A DNA stretch of 64,000 bases, from NCBI GenBank assembly GCA_038238555.1, contig JBBRXP010000004.1:14850-78849 (forward strand), given 5' to 3'. The notes under the pieces are model-generated. The model had not been told where the DNA came from and ran no database searches. It saw only the letters and a program-made list of their open reading frames with translations. Source of the DNA: JANNXQ01 sp038238555 (GTDB lineage Bacteria > Verrucomicrobiota > Verrucomicrobiia > Chthoniobacterales > Chthoniobacteraceae). Below, one piece after another: positions 42,171-50,760 of this stretch; the stretch's first letter is position 1, and every line of letters begins with the position of its first letter. Position numbers and translations under genes: made by a program.

Positions 42171-43088
42171 ATGGTCGCCAATTCCTCCAATCCCAATTCT
42201 CCTTTGCGCGGCTTTGGCTGGGGGCTGCTCGGCGTGCTGGCCTTCAGCATCACCCTGCCGGCCACGCGGGTCGCCGTGGCCTCGTTCGATCCGCTCTTTG
42301 TCGGACTCGGGCGGGAACTGGTCGCCGCGTGCCTAGCCGCGCCGCTCCTTTACTTTACCCGGCAGCCCCGGCCCACCGCGGCACAGCTCCGCAATCTCGG
42401 CCTCGTGGTGCTGGGCCTCGTCATCGGCTTTCCCACCCTCAGCGCATGGGCCATGCATCGCGTCGATGCCTCGCATGGGGCCGTCGTCCTCGGCGTGCTG
42501 CCGCTGGCCACGGCTATCGCCGGGTTTCTGCGCGCGCACGAACGTCCCTCCTTCGGCTTCTGGTGCGCGAGCGCCGTGGGCAGCGGCGCTGTCGTCGTCT
42601 TCGCCCTCGCCGCGGGCGACGGCCACTTTCGAAGCGCCGATTGGGCGCTGCTCGGCGCCGTGATTCTCACTGCGCTCGGCTATGCGGAAGGCGGGCGTCT
42701 GAGCCGCGACATGGGCGCGTGGCAGGTCATTTGTTGGGCCGTCGTGCTCGGCCTTCCGCTGGTGGCGCCGGCGGTTGGTTATCTCATCTGGCGCGATGGC
42801 CTCGCGGCCACGCCCGCGGCCTGGGGGGGCTTCGCCTACGTCGGCATCGTCAGCGCCTTCCTCGCATTCTTTGCGTGGTATCGCGGACTCGCCATCGGCG
42901 GCATCGCACGGGTCGGCCAGATCCAATTGCTCCAACCCTTCTTCACCCTCGCCTTCGCCGCCGCCTTTCTCGGAGAACGCTTCGGCCTCGGAGCGCTGCT
43001 CGCCGCCACCCTCGTTGCGCTCTCCATTTTCATCGGCCGGAAAACGAAAATCGTCCACGCCCTTGTCTCCCCTCCGGGCACGTGCTAG
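42171..43088 (+). CDS. EamA/DMT-family transporter
   Basis: A 305-residue membrane protein with about ten hydrophobic helices in two EamA repeats. The first repeat starts GFGWGLLGVLAFSITLPATR and includes ELVAACLAAPLLYF. The second includes GGFAYVGIVSAFLAFFAWYR and QIQLLQPFFTLAFAAAFLGE, the last being the usual final-helix signature before GERFG. It probably exports a metabolite such as an amino acid. The gene lies 65 nt after the ceramidase remnant and 8 nt before the Uma2 gene, so the latter may be co-transcribed. Substrate unknown. Confidence 0.88.
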   Translation: MVANSSNPNSPLRGFGWGLLGVLAFSITLPATRVAVASFDPLFVGLGRELVAACLAAPLLYFTRQPRPTAAQLRNLGLVVLGLVIGFPTLSAWAMHRVDASHGAVVLGVLPLATAIAGFLRAHERPSFGFWCASAVGSGAVVVFALAAGDGHFRSADWALLGAVILTALGYAEGGRLSRDMGAWQVICWAVVLGLPLVAPAVGYLIWRDGLAATPAAWGGFAYVGIVSAFLAFFAWYRGLAIGGIARVGQIQLLQPFFTLAFAAAFLGERFGLGALLAATLVALSIFIGRKTKIVHALVSPPGTC

Positions 43089-43096
43089 CGACGGAA

Positions 43097-43765
43097 ATGT
43101 CCACACCGCTGGAAGCCTTGCTCGCCCCCATCCGCCACTCGCCGCAATTGGTGGAGGCCGTGGATCTCTTGCAAGAGCAAATCCGCGCCGAGCGCCAGCG
43201 CCGCGCCAGATTTTACGAGGAGATGACGCCCGAGCAGAAGATCGAGTTTATCGACGGCGGAGTCGTACTCCATTCTCCGGCGAGAAATCGGCACCTGGAT
43301 GTGACGAAGAACGTTGCCGTGCTCTTGAGCACCCATGTGCAAGTCCGGCAGCTCGGCGAGGTGAAAATCGAGAAATGCCTCTGCGTCTTTCCGCGCAACG
43401 ATTACGAGCCGGATGTGGTCTTCTTCGGCCTGACGAAGGCCGCCGCGTTCGCGCCAGACACGACGAAATTTCCCGTGCCCGACCTCGCCGTTGAAGTCCT
43501 CTCCGAGTCCACCGAAGGGCGTGATCGCGGCGTGAAGTATGAGGACTTTCAGGTGCATGGCGTCGGCGAATACTGGATCGTGGATGCGGACCATGCCGTG
43601 GTGGAGCAATACGTCCTGCGCGGCGCCGCCTATGAGCTCGTGCTCAAGTCCGGGTCCGGCGAATTGCGGAGCGAGATCCTCTCCGGTTTTACCGTTCCCA
43701 TCCGCGCGTTTTTCTCGGCTGAAGAAAACCTGGCCGCCCTGCGCGCGCTGCTCAGCGCAACGTAA
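43097..43765 (+). CDS. Uma2-family (DUF820) putative endonuclease
   Basis: A 222-residue Uma2-like protein with a PD-(D/E)xK nuclease-like core at about residues 60-180. Motifs are IEFIDGGVVLHSPARNRH, DYEPDVVFFGLTKAA, PDLAVEVLSESTEGRDRGVK and EYWIVDADHAVVEQYVL. The acidic residues and Lys fit the predicted active site, although no activity is known for the family. The ATG at 43097 is chosen; upstream in-frame sequence is antisense-like Arg-rich peptide inside the EamA gene. Uma2 genes are often present in many copies in Cyanobacteria, Planctomycetes and Verrucomicrobia; only one is in this window. Confidence 0.85.
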   Translation: MSTPLEALLAPIRHSPQLVEAVDLLQEQIRAERQRRARFYEEMTPEQKIEFIDGGVVLHSPARNRHLDVTKNVAVLLSTHVQVRQLGEVKIEKCLCVFPRNDYEPDVVFFGLTKAAAFAPDTTKFPVPDLAVEVLSESTEGRDRGVKYEDFQVHGVGEYWIVDADHAVVEQYVLRGAAYELVLKSGSGELRSEILSGFTVPIRAFFSAEENLAALRALLSAT

Positions 43766-43782
43766 AGATCGGGCCTCACTCC

Positions 43783-44484
43783 GTGCCACTCCCAAGTGAA
43801 CCCTTCCACGAAATCGGCGCGCACGCGCAGGTCGATGCCGATGTCATCCTCGGCTATCGCTTCCCCGGCGACTCGCAGCCGACGCGCATCGGCGATCACG
43901 CGATCATCCGCTCGGGCACGATCATCTACGCGGATACCGTTATCGGTCATCGCTTCCAGTGCGGACATCAGGTGCTCATCCGCGGCGAAGTCACGATCGG
44001 CAATCGCTGCGTGGTGCATCACAAGTGCACGCTCGAAGGCCGCCTCCGCATCGGCGACGGCGTGAAGATCATGGCGCACGTGTATCTGCCCAGCACCACG
44101 GTCATCGGCAGCATGGTCTTCATCGGGCCGGGCACGACGTTTCTGAATGACAAGCTGCCGATGCGCCGCGCCGCGCCGGTGGAGGGCGCGCACATCGAGG
44201 ACGGCGTCACCATCGGCGGCGGCGTGACTATTTGCCCGGGCGTCACCATCGGGCGGAACTCCTTCATCGGCGCGGGCTCGCTCGTAAACCAAGACGTGCC
44301 GCCCGACACGCTCGCCTATGGCGTGCCCGCGCGGCATCGCCCGCTGCCGGAATCCATTTCCCGCGGCAACCTTCCCGAATTGCTCCTGCCGCAAACCGAT
44401 CTCTTCGGATCACATCACGACGACTCCTGGCAGAGCGAACCCAAGCTCTCTGGGCCGTTCCTTGGAAAACCGCCCCGGCGGTAG
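43783..44484 (+). CDS. Left-handed beta-helix (hexapeptide repeat) acyltransferase
   Basis: A 233-residue protein built of hexapeptide repeats from about residue 10 to 200: IGAHAQVDADVILGY, IGDHAIIRSGTIIYADTVIG, VTIGNRCVVHHKC, IEDGVTIGGGVTICPGVTIG. The loop with a likely catalytic His is in NRCVVHHKCTLEG. It closes with SLVNQDVPPDTLAYGVPARH, which is common in sugar O- or N-acetyltransferases of polysaccharide clusters (WbbJ/WlbB/VatD-like). A GTG at 43783 is used as start. It is the first gene of the surface-polysaccharide region. Beyond its stop a 7-bp stem (GCCTCTC/GAGAGGC, about 44489-44511) lies in a 170-bp gap otherwise without recognisable features. Confidence 0.86.
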   Translation: MPLPSEPFHEIGAHAQVDADVILGYRFPGDSQPTRIGDHAIIRSGTIIYADTVIGHRFQCGHQVLIRGEVTIGNRCVVHHKCTLEGRLRIGDGVKIMAHVYLPSTTVIGSMVFIGPGTTFLNDKLPMRRAAPVEGAHIEDGVTIGGGVTICPGVTIGRNSFIGAGSLVNQDVPPDTLAYGVPARHRPLPESISRGNLPELLLPQTDLFGSHHDDSWQSEPKLSGPFLGKPPRR

Positions 44485-44653
44485 AGCGCCTCTCCCCTCA
44501 CGCGAGAGGCACCCTACAGTGCGGCGACCGCGCTTGGGCCTCAGGATGGTGATCGCCGAGACGGGGTTTCTCCACGCGCTCAGCGCGCCTTGCGTCAGCC
44601 TCACTTGTTGCGGCGTGGGCAGCACTTATGCTGAACGCCACCTTTCTCCATCC

Positions 44654-45814
44654 ATGCCGCAGCATCGCTTCCTCATCGTCGGCGCTGGTTTCTCCGGCGC
44701 AGTGCTGGCCCGCGAACTGGTCACCCGCCTCGACGCGCAGGCCGTGGTACTCGATGCCAAAGCGCACGCCGCCGGCAATTGCCACACCGAGCGCGACGCG
44801 GCCACCGGCGTGATGGTGCACGTCCACGGCCCCCACATTTTCAATACGGACAATGAGCGCGTGTGGACCTACGTGCAGCGCTTCAGCGTCTTCCGTTCCT
44901 ACATCAATAGGGTCAAAGCCAGCACATCGCGCGGCGTGTTCGTGATGCCCATCAATCTGCACACCATCAATCAGTTCTTCGGAAAAAATTTCGATCCGCG
45001 CGAAGCCCGCGCTTTCATCGCCTCGCTCGGCGATCCCACCATCGGCGAGCCGCGGAACTTCGAAGAGCAGGCGCTGAAATTTCTCGGCCGCGATTTATAC
45101 GAGACATTTTTTTACGGCTACACGCGCAAGCAATGGGGCTGCGAACCGCGCGAGCTTCCCGCCTCGATCCTCAAGCGCCTGCCGGTGCGCTTCAATTACG
45201 ACGACACCTACTACGCGCGAAAATTTCAAGGCATCCCCGAGGACGGTTACACCGCCCTGATCGAACGCGTCCTCGCGCATCCCGCGATCGAGGTGCGGCT
45301 GAAGACCCTTTACCAGCGCGGCACGGATGATCGCGGCTTCGACCGCGTGTTTTTCACAGGACCCATCGACGCGTTCTTCGATTTCGCCGAGGGCCGGCTC
45401 GGCTACCGCACCGTCACCTTCGAGCGCATCGAAGCCGAGGGCGACTACCAGGGCAACGCCGTCATCAACTACCCCGACCTGAATGTGCCGTGGACGCGCA
45501 TCCACGAGCACAAACATTTCGCCCCGTGGGAGAGCCACGCCCGCACCGTCGCCTTCCGCGAATACAGCAAGGAAACCGCGCCCGACGACTTACCCTACTA
45601 CCCGAAACGCCTCGCCGCCGACAAAGAACTCCTGCGCCGCTACCGCGCCTTGGGCGAAGCCACGACCGGCGTCTCCTTCCTCGGCCGCCTCGCCACCTAC
45701 CGCTACATGGATATGGAGACCGTCATCGGCGAAGCCCTCGACTTCGCCGATACGCTGGTCGCGCGCCTCGCACGGCAAGCGCCGCTGCCATCCTTTCCAA
45801 ATCGAGAAGACTAA
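44654..45814 (+). CDS. glf: UDP-galactopyranose mutase
   Basis: A 386-residue flavoenzyme that converts UDP-galactopyranose to UDP-galactofuranose. The FAD-binding start is HRFLIVGAGFSGAVLAREL. Family motifs are HVHGPHIFNTDNERVW, FGKNFDPREARAF, YETFFYGYTRKQWG and YPDLNVPWTRIHEHKHF, with the FAD-contacting end FLGRLATYRYMDMETVIGEA. The ATG at 44654 directly precedes the nucleotide-binding strand. The presence of this gene predicts galactofuranose in the glycan made by the downstream transferases. Its end overlaps the convergent methyltransferase gene by 4 nt. Confidence 0.95.
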   Translation: MPQHRFLIVGAGFSGAVLARELVTRLDAQAVVLDAKAHAAGNCHTERDAATGVMVHVHGPHIFNTDNERVWTYVQRFSVFRSYINRVKASTSRGVFVMPINLHTINQFFGKNFDPREARAFIASLGDPTIGEPRNFEEQALKFLGRDLYETFFYGYTRKQWGCEPRELPASILKRLPVRFNYDDTYYARKFQGIPEDGYTALIERVLAHPAIEVRLKTLYQRGTDDRGFDRVFFTGPIDAFFDFAEGRLGYRTVTFERIEAEGDYQGNAVINYPDLNVPWTRIHEHKHFAPWESHARTVAFREYSKETAPDDLPYYPKRLAADKELLRRYRALGEATTGVSFLGRLATYRYMDMETVIGEALDFADTLVARLARQAPLPSFPNRED

Positions 45815-46446
45815 CGCCCCAGGAGTTTTCTTAAGCGCCAATACCAATCGCGCAACACCGGCCAGTTTTTCGCCCAGCGTTTGCGGCCACTCACGCGCAC
45901 CTTGTCTGCATCTTCGCCAATGAAGAACAAGAGCGAGTGCTCGTTATCGATGCGCACACTCTTTGGGTAAGAGGTGAAATGCTCCGCCTTCCACTGGAAA
46001 CGGTGCGTCTCATGCACATTGCCAAACACAGTCCCCTGCACTCCCATCTCGCGCGGCGTCGAGACGATGACGTTGCGCGCCTGTTGAAAACAAACCTCCA
46101 GGAACCGCAACCCATCCTCGCGAGTGAAATGCTCGATCACATCGATGAGCAGCAACAGATCGTAACGCAACTCGAGCGTCGGCAGAATGTCGGCGGCGTT
46201 ACCGACGAAGACCCGGTTGTAAACGAACGCGTGCAACGGAGTAAGATAACGCTCGAAGACCTCCACCCCATCGATGCGGCGGCTCCAGTCGCGATACTGC
46301 TCCCGCCCATCCCAGAACTCGAGATACTCGCGCGCCAGCACACCGTATTTCCCAAAGCCAACTCCCACATCCAGCACGCTCCGGGGATCGACCTTCACGA
46401 CCAGGTCCATGATCTCGTTGAGTTGGTGAGGGTGGCTGGTGGGCAT
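45811..46446 (-). CDS. Class I SAM-dependent methyltransferase
   Basis: A 211-residue methyltransferase. The SAM-binding motif I is SVLDVGVGFGKYGVLAREYL, and motif IV is RYDLLLLIDVIEHFTREDG, with VIVSTPREMG after it. An ATG at 46446 (PTSHPHQLNEIMDLVVKVDP) is chosen; a start at 46494 would add 16 residues. It is the only minus-strand gene in the first part of the polysaccharide cluster and is divergent from the polymerase gene. It may methylate a sugar hydroxyl or a carbamoyl group of the glycan, but the target is not predictable. Confidence 0.85.
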   Translation of the reverse strand: MPTSHPHQLNEIMDLVVKVDPRSVLDVGVGFGKYGVLAREYLEFWDGREQYRDWSRRIDGVEVFERYLTPLHAFVYNRVFVGNAADILPTLELRYDLLLLIDVIEHFTREDGLRFLEVCFQQARNVIVSTPREMGVQGTVFGNVHETHRFQWKAEHFTSYPKSVRIDNEHSLLFFIGEDADKVRVSGRKRWAKNWPVLRDWYWRLRKLLGR

Positions 46447-46579
46447 CGGAAGAGCAGGTTGCGCGAGCGAGAGTGTCGTGGAAAAGCGTAAATGCATTCG
46501 CAACTCAAACCGGCGCCGCCAGCGCAAAAAGAGTCGAGCTTTTCAAACTCCATTTCCCTTCTACAGTCCCCGACCCCGA

Positions 46580-48220
46580 ATGAAGCTCGATCGCCTCCAA
46601 GAATACGTGACCGGCGCTGTGATCCTGCTGCTCGGCATCGGCTTCGCCCTCTACTGCGGCTCCCTCATCGGCGGCGGCAACACCCACACGCTGGGGCTGA
46701 TCTTCACCGGGATTTTGATCCTCGCGCTGTGCATTTCCATGCGCACCAGCGTGTGGCTGCTGGTGCCGCTGTGCTGGGAACTCACCGGCAAAGTGACCGC
46801 CTTGAATGTGCCGTTATTAGTTCGCGACATGGCGGTGCTGGTCGCCTTCGGGAGTTATTTGATATTTTACGCGCTCAAGTTACTCCGCGCCAAACCGGTC
46901 TTTGATCTCATCGATCTCCTCGTGATCGCCAATTTGGCTTACCTGGCCACGGTCTTCCTACGAAATCCGGTAGGCGCGAAGTGGTTTGGATCGGACATGG
47001 TCGGAGGCCGGCCTTACTTCGATATTTTCATCGCCTTCCTCGCCTTTACGGTCCTCAAGCGCGCTCCGCTCGATCTCAAGACCGTGCGACTGCTTCCGCT
47101 CATCTCGCTCTTAGGCGCAGCCTTTGTGTCCCTCGGCAGTATGATCACCCTGGTCTGGCCGTCCACGGCTTCCCCACTAGGTCGAGTGTATTCCAGCTTC
47201 GCTCCACCGGAGCTTCAATCGGGACAGATCATCAACGAAGACGTTATTGGGAGAAGGCCGCTCTTTGCGGTCGTGGGGCAACGGGGAATGCAACTGCTCA
47301 GTTCCTATTTCTCTCCCTTCAGCTTTCTGTCTCCTCACAATCCGTTGCGTTTTTTCGCTGCGATCGCATTTACCGCCTGCATTCTGCTTTCCGGCTTCCG
47401 GAGCGCGTTGTTCACCATCTTTGTTTACGTGTGCCTTTCTTCGTATTTTCGGAAACGGAAGCAGGACATTATTTTCTTCTGTCTCATTGCATCTGCATTT
47501 GTCGGGGTCGCAGCCCTTGGGAATGGCCGGCTCTTCACGCTGCCATTATCGGCCCAGCGGGCGCTCTCCTTCCTTCCGGGCGATTGGGACTACGAAGCGG
47601 TGAGCGACGCGCGAAGTTCGAGTGAGTGGCGTTATCAGATGTGGAATATGGTGATGACCGAGGAGAAGTGGATCAAGAATAAATGGCTTGGCGATGGGTT
47701 CGGGTTCACACGCTATGAACTCGGGATCATGGAGTCGGTGCAAGGCTTCACTACAGGCGTGGGCCAGGAGGCATTCCTGATCTCGGGCACCTATCACAGT
47801 GGTCCCCTTTCCGCCATCCGCTATGCAGGATTGGTTGGATTGGCCTTGTTCGCCCCGCTCATGATTCTCCTCGTGGTCCGCGCCTATCGCTTGATCCGCG
47901 CGTGTTACGGAACAACCCTCTTTCCGGTGGCGCTATTCGTGGGAATGCCAATGGTCTTCGCTCCGTTCCCTTTCATTTTCGTCGCCGGCGGTTATGACTC
48001 CAGTATGGCGGAAGCGTTTTTCTCTGCGGGATTGCTCAAGATTCTTGAGCGCGCGCACGCCAGCTTGCTCGCGGCTACTGAAACGGGAACCAATGTGCGA
48101 CGGAGCATTCTAGCACGTCCGGCCGGCCATCGCCCCGGCGTGATGACCCACCCGCGCGGTCGTGTCGCCACCGCGCAATTGCATAACACTCCGCGGGCGG
48201 GGGATAGTTCCCCACGATGA
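46580..48220 (+). CDS. O-antigen ligase/polymerase-like membrane protein
   Basis: A 546-residue integral membrane protein with about eleven hydrophobic helices, starting YVTGAVILLLGIGFALYCGS. It resembles Wzy/WaaL (O-antigen ligase) proteins in helix layout, the large periplasmic loop with SARSSSEWRY-like spacing (VSDARSSSEWRYQMWNMV) and NKWLGDGFGFTRYELG. It would polymerise or ligate the repeat unit at the periplasmic side. The ATG at 46580 is chosen. The final 45 residues (ARPAGHRPGVMTHPRGRVAT...) are encoded by hairpin-rich DNA (48192-48244) and are probably a recent extension. The neighbouring flippase and transferases support the role. Confidence 0.8.
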   Translation: MKLDRLQEYVTGAVILLLGIGFALYCGSLIGGGNTHTLGLIFTGILILALCISMRTSVWLLVPLCWELTGKVTALNVPLLVRDMAVLVAFGSYLIFYALKLLRAKPVFDLIDLLVIANLAYLATVFLRNPVGAKWFGSDMVGGRPYFDIFIAFLAFTVLKRAPLDLKTVRLLPLISLLGAAFVSLGSMITLVWPSTASPLGRVYSSFAPPELQSGQIINEDVIGRRPLFAVVGQRGMQLLSSYFSPFSFLSPHNPLRFFAAIAFTACILLSGFRSALFTIFVYVCLSSYFRKRKQDIIFFCLIASAFVGVAALGNGRLFTLPLSAQRALSFLPGDWDYEAVSDARSSSEWRYQMWNMVMTEEKWIKNKWLGDGFGFTRYELGIMESVQGFTTGVGQEAFLISGTYHSGPLSAIRYAGLVGLALFAPLMILLVVRAYRLIRACYGTTLFPVALFVGMPMVFAPFPFIFVAGGYDSSMAEAFFSAGLLKILERAHASLLAATETGTNVRRSILARPAGHRPGVMTHPRGRVATAQLHNTPRAGDSSPR

Positions 48221-48244
48221 GGCGGATGAGGGATATTGCCCGCG
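48192..48244. terminator. Palindrome overlapping the polymerase stop codon (possible attenuator/terminator)
   Basis: Outer arms CGCGGGC (48192-48198) and GCCCGCG (48238-48244) can pair. Inside are two smaller stems: GGGGA/TCCCC near 48199-48213 and GGG/CCC in GGGATATTGCCC near 48229-48241. It spans the stop codon of the polymerase gene and ends 16 nt before the next start. There is no T-run, so intrinsic termination is uncertain. Confidence 0.35.
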
Positions 48245-48260
48245 AGACCCGAATGACCCC

Positions 48261-49208
48261 ATGACGGTGAAGCCGCCGTGCCCACTTTGCGCCTCCCTGG
48301 AAAGAACGGAGGTTAGTTCGCTCACTGGCGGTGAGCTCAGGCAACTTTGGTTGGAGTTACTCAACAAGGAATTCTCGGTCGAGGCATGGGGGCTCATTAC
48401 TTCGGACCTGTCAGTCAACCTTGAAAGATGTGAGGGCTGCGGGTTCGAGTTTTTCGATCCGCGGCTAACCGGGACCGCTTCGTTCTACGCCGAGTTGGAA
48501 CACACTAACTACTACACTCCTCAACGGCCCGAGTTCGAGCGTACGCGCTCCTTTGCCAAAAAGCGGAAGCTGCGAAGGGTGCTGGATGTAGGCTGTGGCA
48601 CAGGGGCATTCCTGGATCTCATGCGCCTGGACCATTGCGACACGCATGGTCTGGAACTCAACCAATCAGCAGCATCTGCGGCGTCTGCGCGCGGTCATCG
48701 TGTCCATCAGACGCTGCTGGAAGGACTTTGTCAGGATAACATCGGTCCTTTCGATTTGATAACCCTGTTTCAAGTTTTGGAGCATGTTGCCAATCCGGTT
48801 CTGTTATTACATCAAGCCCGTACGTTACTCAGACCGGGAGGTTATATTGCTGTCGCTGTACCATCGTCTGAAGGGATTCTTTCCATCTGTCCCTGGGATC
48901 CGCATCAGTGGCCACCGCACCATGTTAGTCGCTGGCGATTCGCAGACTTCGATCAACTTTCAAAGAGTTGTGAACTTAGCGTCGTTGACCGCGGCGGCGA
49001 CATTCTCCTTGGGCGAGAGATCGAGCACTATTGGGTACTCAACAATCGCCTGGCGCCATTGGTGGGACGAGAGTTATCTTTTCGGGTCAAAGCTTTGCCA
49101 AAGCTCGTGTCTTTGGCGTATCGCGCGATGCGGCTGAAATACGTTATCCCAGCCAAGGGTCCGAGCATTTATGCGCACTTCCAGTTAGCCCAGGGCGATC
49201 TTTGTTGA
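48261..49208 (+). CDS. Class I SAM-dependent methyltransferase with N-terminal Cys cluster
   Basis: A 315-residue methyltransferase. A zinc-ribbon-like start (PCPLCASLERTE, then LERCEGCGFEFFDPRLTG) precedes the SAM domain, which has RRVLDVGCGTGAFLDLMRL and IGPFDLITLFQVLEHVANPV. The later HQWPPHHVSRWRFADFDQLS is typical of methyltransferases in polysaccharide clusters (Methyltransf_23, NovP/TylF-unrelated type). It probably methylates a nucleotide-sugar intermediate or glycan. The ATG at 48261 is used since the preceding in-frame sequence falls in the palindrome. Its stop overlaps the TTG start proposed for the flippase. Confidence 0.86.
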   Translation: MTVKPPCPLCASLERTEVSSLTGGELRQLWLELLNKEFSVEAWGLITSDLSVNLERCEGCGFEFFDPRLTGTASFYAELEHTNYYTPQRPEFERTRSFAKKRKLRRVLDVGCGTGAFLDLMRLDHCDTHGLELNQSAASAASARGHRVHQTLLEGLCQDNIGPFDLITLFQVLEHVANPVLLLHQARTLLRPGGYIAVAVPSSEGILSICPWDPHQWPPHHVSRWRFADFDQLSKSCELSVVDRGGDILLGREIEHYWVLNNRLAPLVGRELSFRVKALPKLVSLAYRAMRLKYVIPAKGPSIYAHFQLAQGDLC

Positions 49209-50752
49209 TTCCAAACCTTGTTTCCTGGCTCCAGCGACACCGGCGCTCCAGCCGCGTGGCCTTTCTATTCACGATCGTTTCGCGAGTCGTCAACTCGGGC
49301 ATGTCGCTGCTTTGGACCCGATGGTTGCTGCAAACAATGGGGGCGTCGCTCTACGGCTCATTCATCAGTTTCCAGGCACTCGCTTCCCTCGGCAGCATGG
49401 GGGATCTCGGCCTTGGCGGAGCGGTCGGCATTGAAACCAATCGCCTGCTCGGAGCGCGAAAGCTGGATGAGCTGAAAGGCTTCCTCAGTTTGGCGCGGTC
49501 GGTTTTCATCGTCTTGAGTATCTGCGCGACGTTGATCTTTGCCGCGCTCGCACCGTGGGCGCCGGGTTGGCTGGGGTTTCGGGAAGTTGCCGGCGGAGGA
49601 TCGGCGACTCTCCTGTTCCTCGTCGGGGCGCTCTCTATCGGAGTTACAATCCTTGGGAGTTACACGGCCGCCCTCAGTTATGCTTGCGGGAATCTTACGT
49701 GGCCGGTGCTTCCTTCCTTGTTCATGGCGCAGGCCAGCTTGGGCATCCATTGGTGGCTGGCAAGCGTCGGCGCGCCTCTTTGGTTGCAGTTTCTCCCCTA
49801 TCTCGGGGCGGCAATCGGTTCATTCCTGCTCCCGTCGTTCTACCAACGCATTTCGCACCCAGAATTGGCGGGCATCCTGCCACTTCACTTTGCATGGGTT
49901 GCCGCGCGCGGAATCCTCGCGCGGAGCTTCTGGGTCTATCTGTGGAGTCTAGGTAGCCTTGTGTACACAATGACAGACCGACTCGTGATTAACCGCTTTT
50001 TTGGTCCTGAGGAAACGGCCCGCTATTATTTGAACTACAAGCCGTCCGAACTGGCTGTGTTTACACTTGCGACGCTGACCTTCGTCAGTCTCATCAAGAT
50101 CCTCCAATGGAATGCATCGCCAGATGCGGCCGATCGGCAACAGGCGATAGCTCAAACGTTACGTTTGCAGAAGGTGCAAATTTTTCTTGGGGTAGCCGCG
50201 AGCCTCGCTTACCTCGGATTGAATGATCTCTTCATCCGCGTGTGGTTGGGGCCTGGTCATGAGATTTCGTTCGTTCTCCAAGGTTTATTCGCTGCGAATC
50301 TGGCAGTAACTGTTTGCGGAGATGCTGGCACAAAGATCGCCGGACAGATCACTGCCCGCGGGACGGTGCTGGCCGGTATCGCCGTAGGAAGCACGGCCCT
50401 GATCAATTTAGTTTTCTCGTGGGTCGCCGCCATGCTGGGGTTCATTCCTGGAATCGCGCTGGCGACTCTCATGGCGCAGTCCTTTTTCACGATCTTCACG
50501 GGCTGTTTTGCGGCTCGTGCACTCGGCCTCTCCCGGGCGGTATGGGTGCTCAAGGGTTGGGCCTTGCCCGTCGCAGCCCTTGCAACGGGCTTCCTTCTTC
50601 GATGGCAGTTTCAACCGCAGAGTGTTCCCGGTGTGCTCCTGGTCGGGGGCGCTTACTTAATCATTACCGGAATCGTCGGAATCCTCGTTGGAATCAACCG
50701 CGAACTGGTGATGGACGAACTTAGGATTGTGCGCTCGATGCTCGGCCGCTAA
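49205..50752 (+). CDS. Polysaccharide flippase (MATE/Wzx-like, MVF superfamily)
   Basis: A 515-residue membrane protein with about twelve to fourteen helices. It starts with VAFLFTIVSRVVNSGMSLLW and continues SLGSMGDLGLGGAVGIETN, LWSLGSLVYTMTDRLVINRF and FGPEETARYYLNYKPSELAV, the usual pattern of Wzx-type lipid-linked oligosaccharide flippases. It would move the completed repeat unit across the inner membrane for the polymerase at 46580. The start is uncertain: TTG at 49205 overlaps the preceding stop (TTGA); no ATG occurs before 49302, which would cut off the first helix. Confidence 0.85.
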   Translation: MIPNLVSWLQRHRRSSRVAFLFTIVSRVVNSGMSLLWTRWLLQTMGASLYGSFISFQALASLGSMGDLGLGGAVGIETNRLLGARKLDELKGFLSLARSVFIVLSICATLIFAALAPWAPGWLGFREVAGGGSATLLFLVGALSIGVTILGSYTAALSYACGNLTWPVLPSLFMAQASLGIHWWLASVGAPLWLQFLPYLGAAIGSFLLPSFYQRISHPELAGILPLHFAWVAARGILARSFWVYLWSLGSLVYTMTDRLVINRFFGPEETARYYLNYKPSELAVFTLATLTFVSLIKILQWNASPDAADRQQAIAQTLRLQKVQIFLGVAASLAYLGLNDLFIRVWLGPGHEISFVLQGLFAANLAVTVCGDAGTKIAGQITARGTVLAGIAVGSTALINLVFSWVAAMLGFIPGIALATLMAQSFFTIFTGCFAARALGLSRAVWVLKGWALPVAALATGFLLRWQFQPQSVPGVLLVGGAYLIITGIVGILVGINRELVMDELRIVRSMLGR

Positions 50753-50760
50753 GTCGCGTT

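Noticed and set aside
42080..43096. Upstream extension of the Uma2 reading frame through the EamA gene
   Set aside because: Arg/His/Pro-rich shadow of the transporter; conserved Uma2 sequence starts at the ATG at 43097.
44489..44511. Small hairpin after the acyltransferase gene, possible terminator
   Set aside because: The stem is only 7 bp with no T-run; it may be chance in a GC-rich gap.
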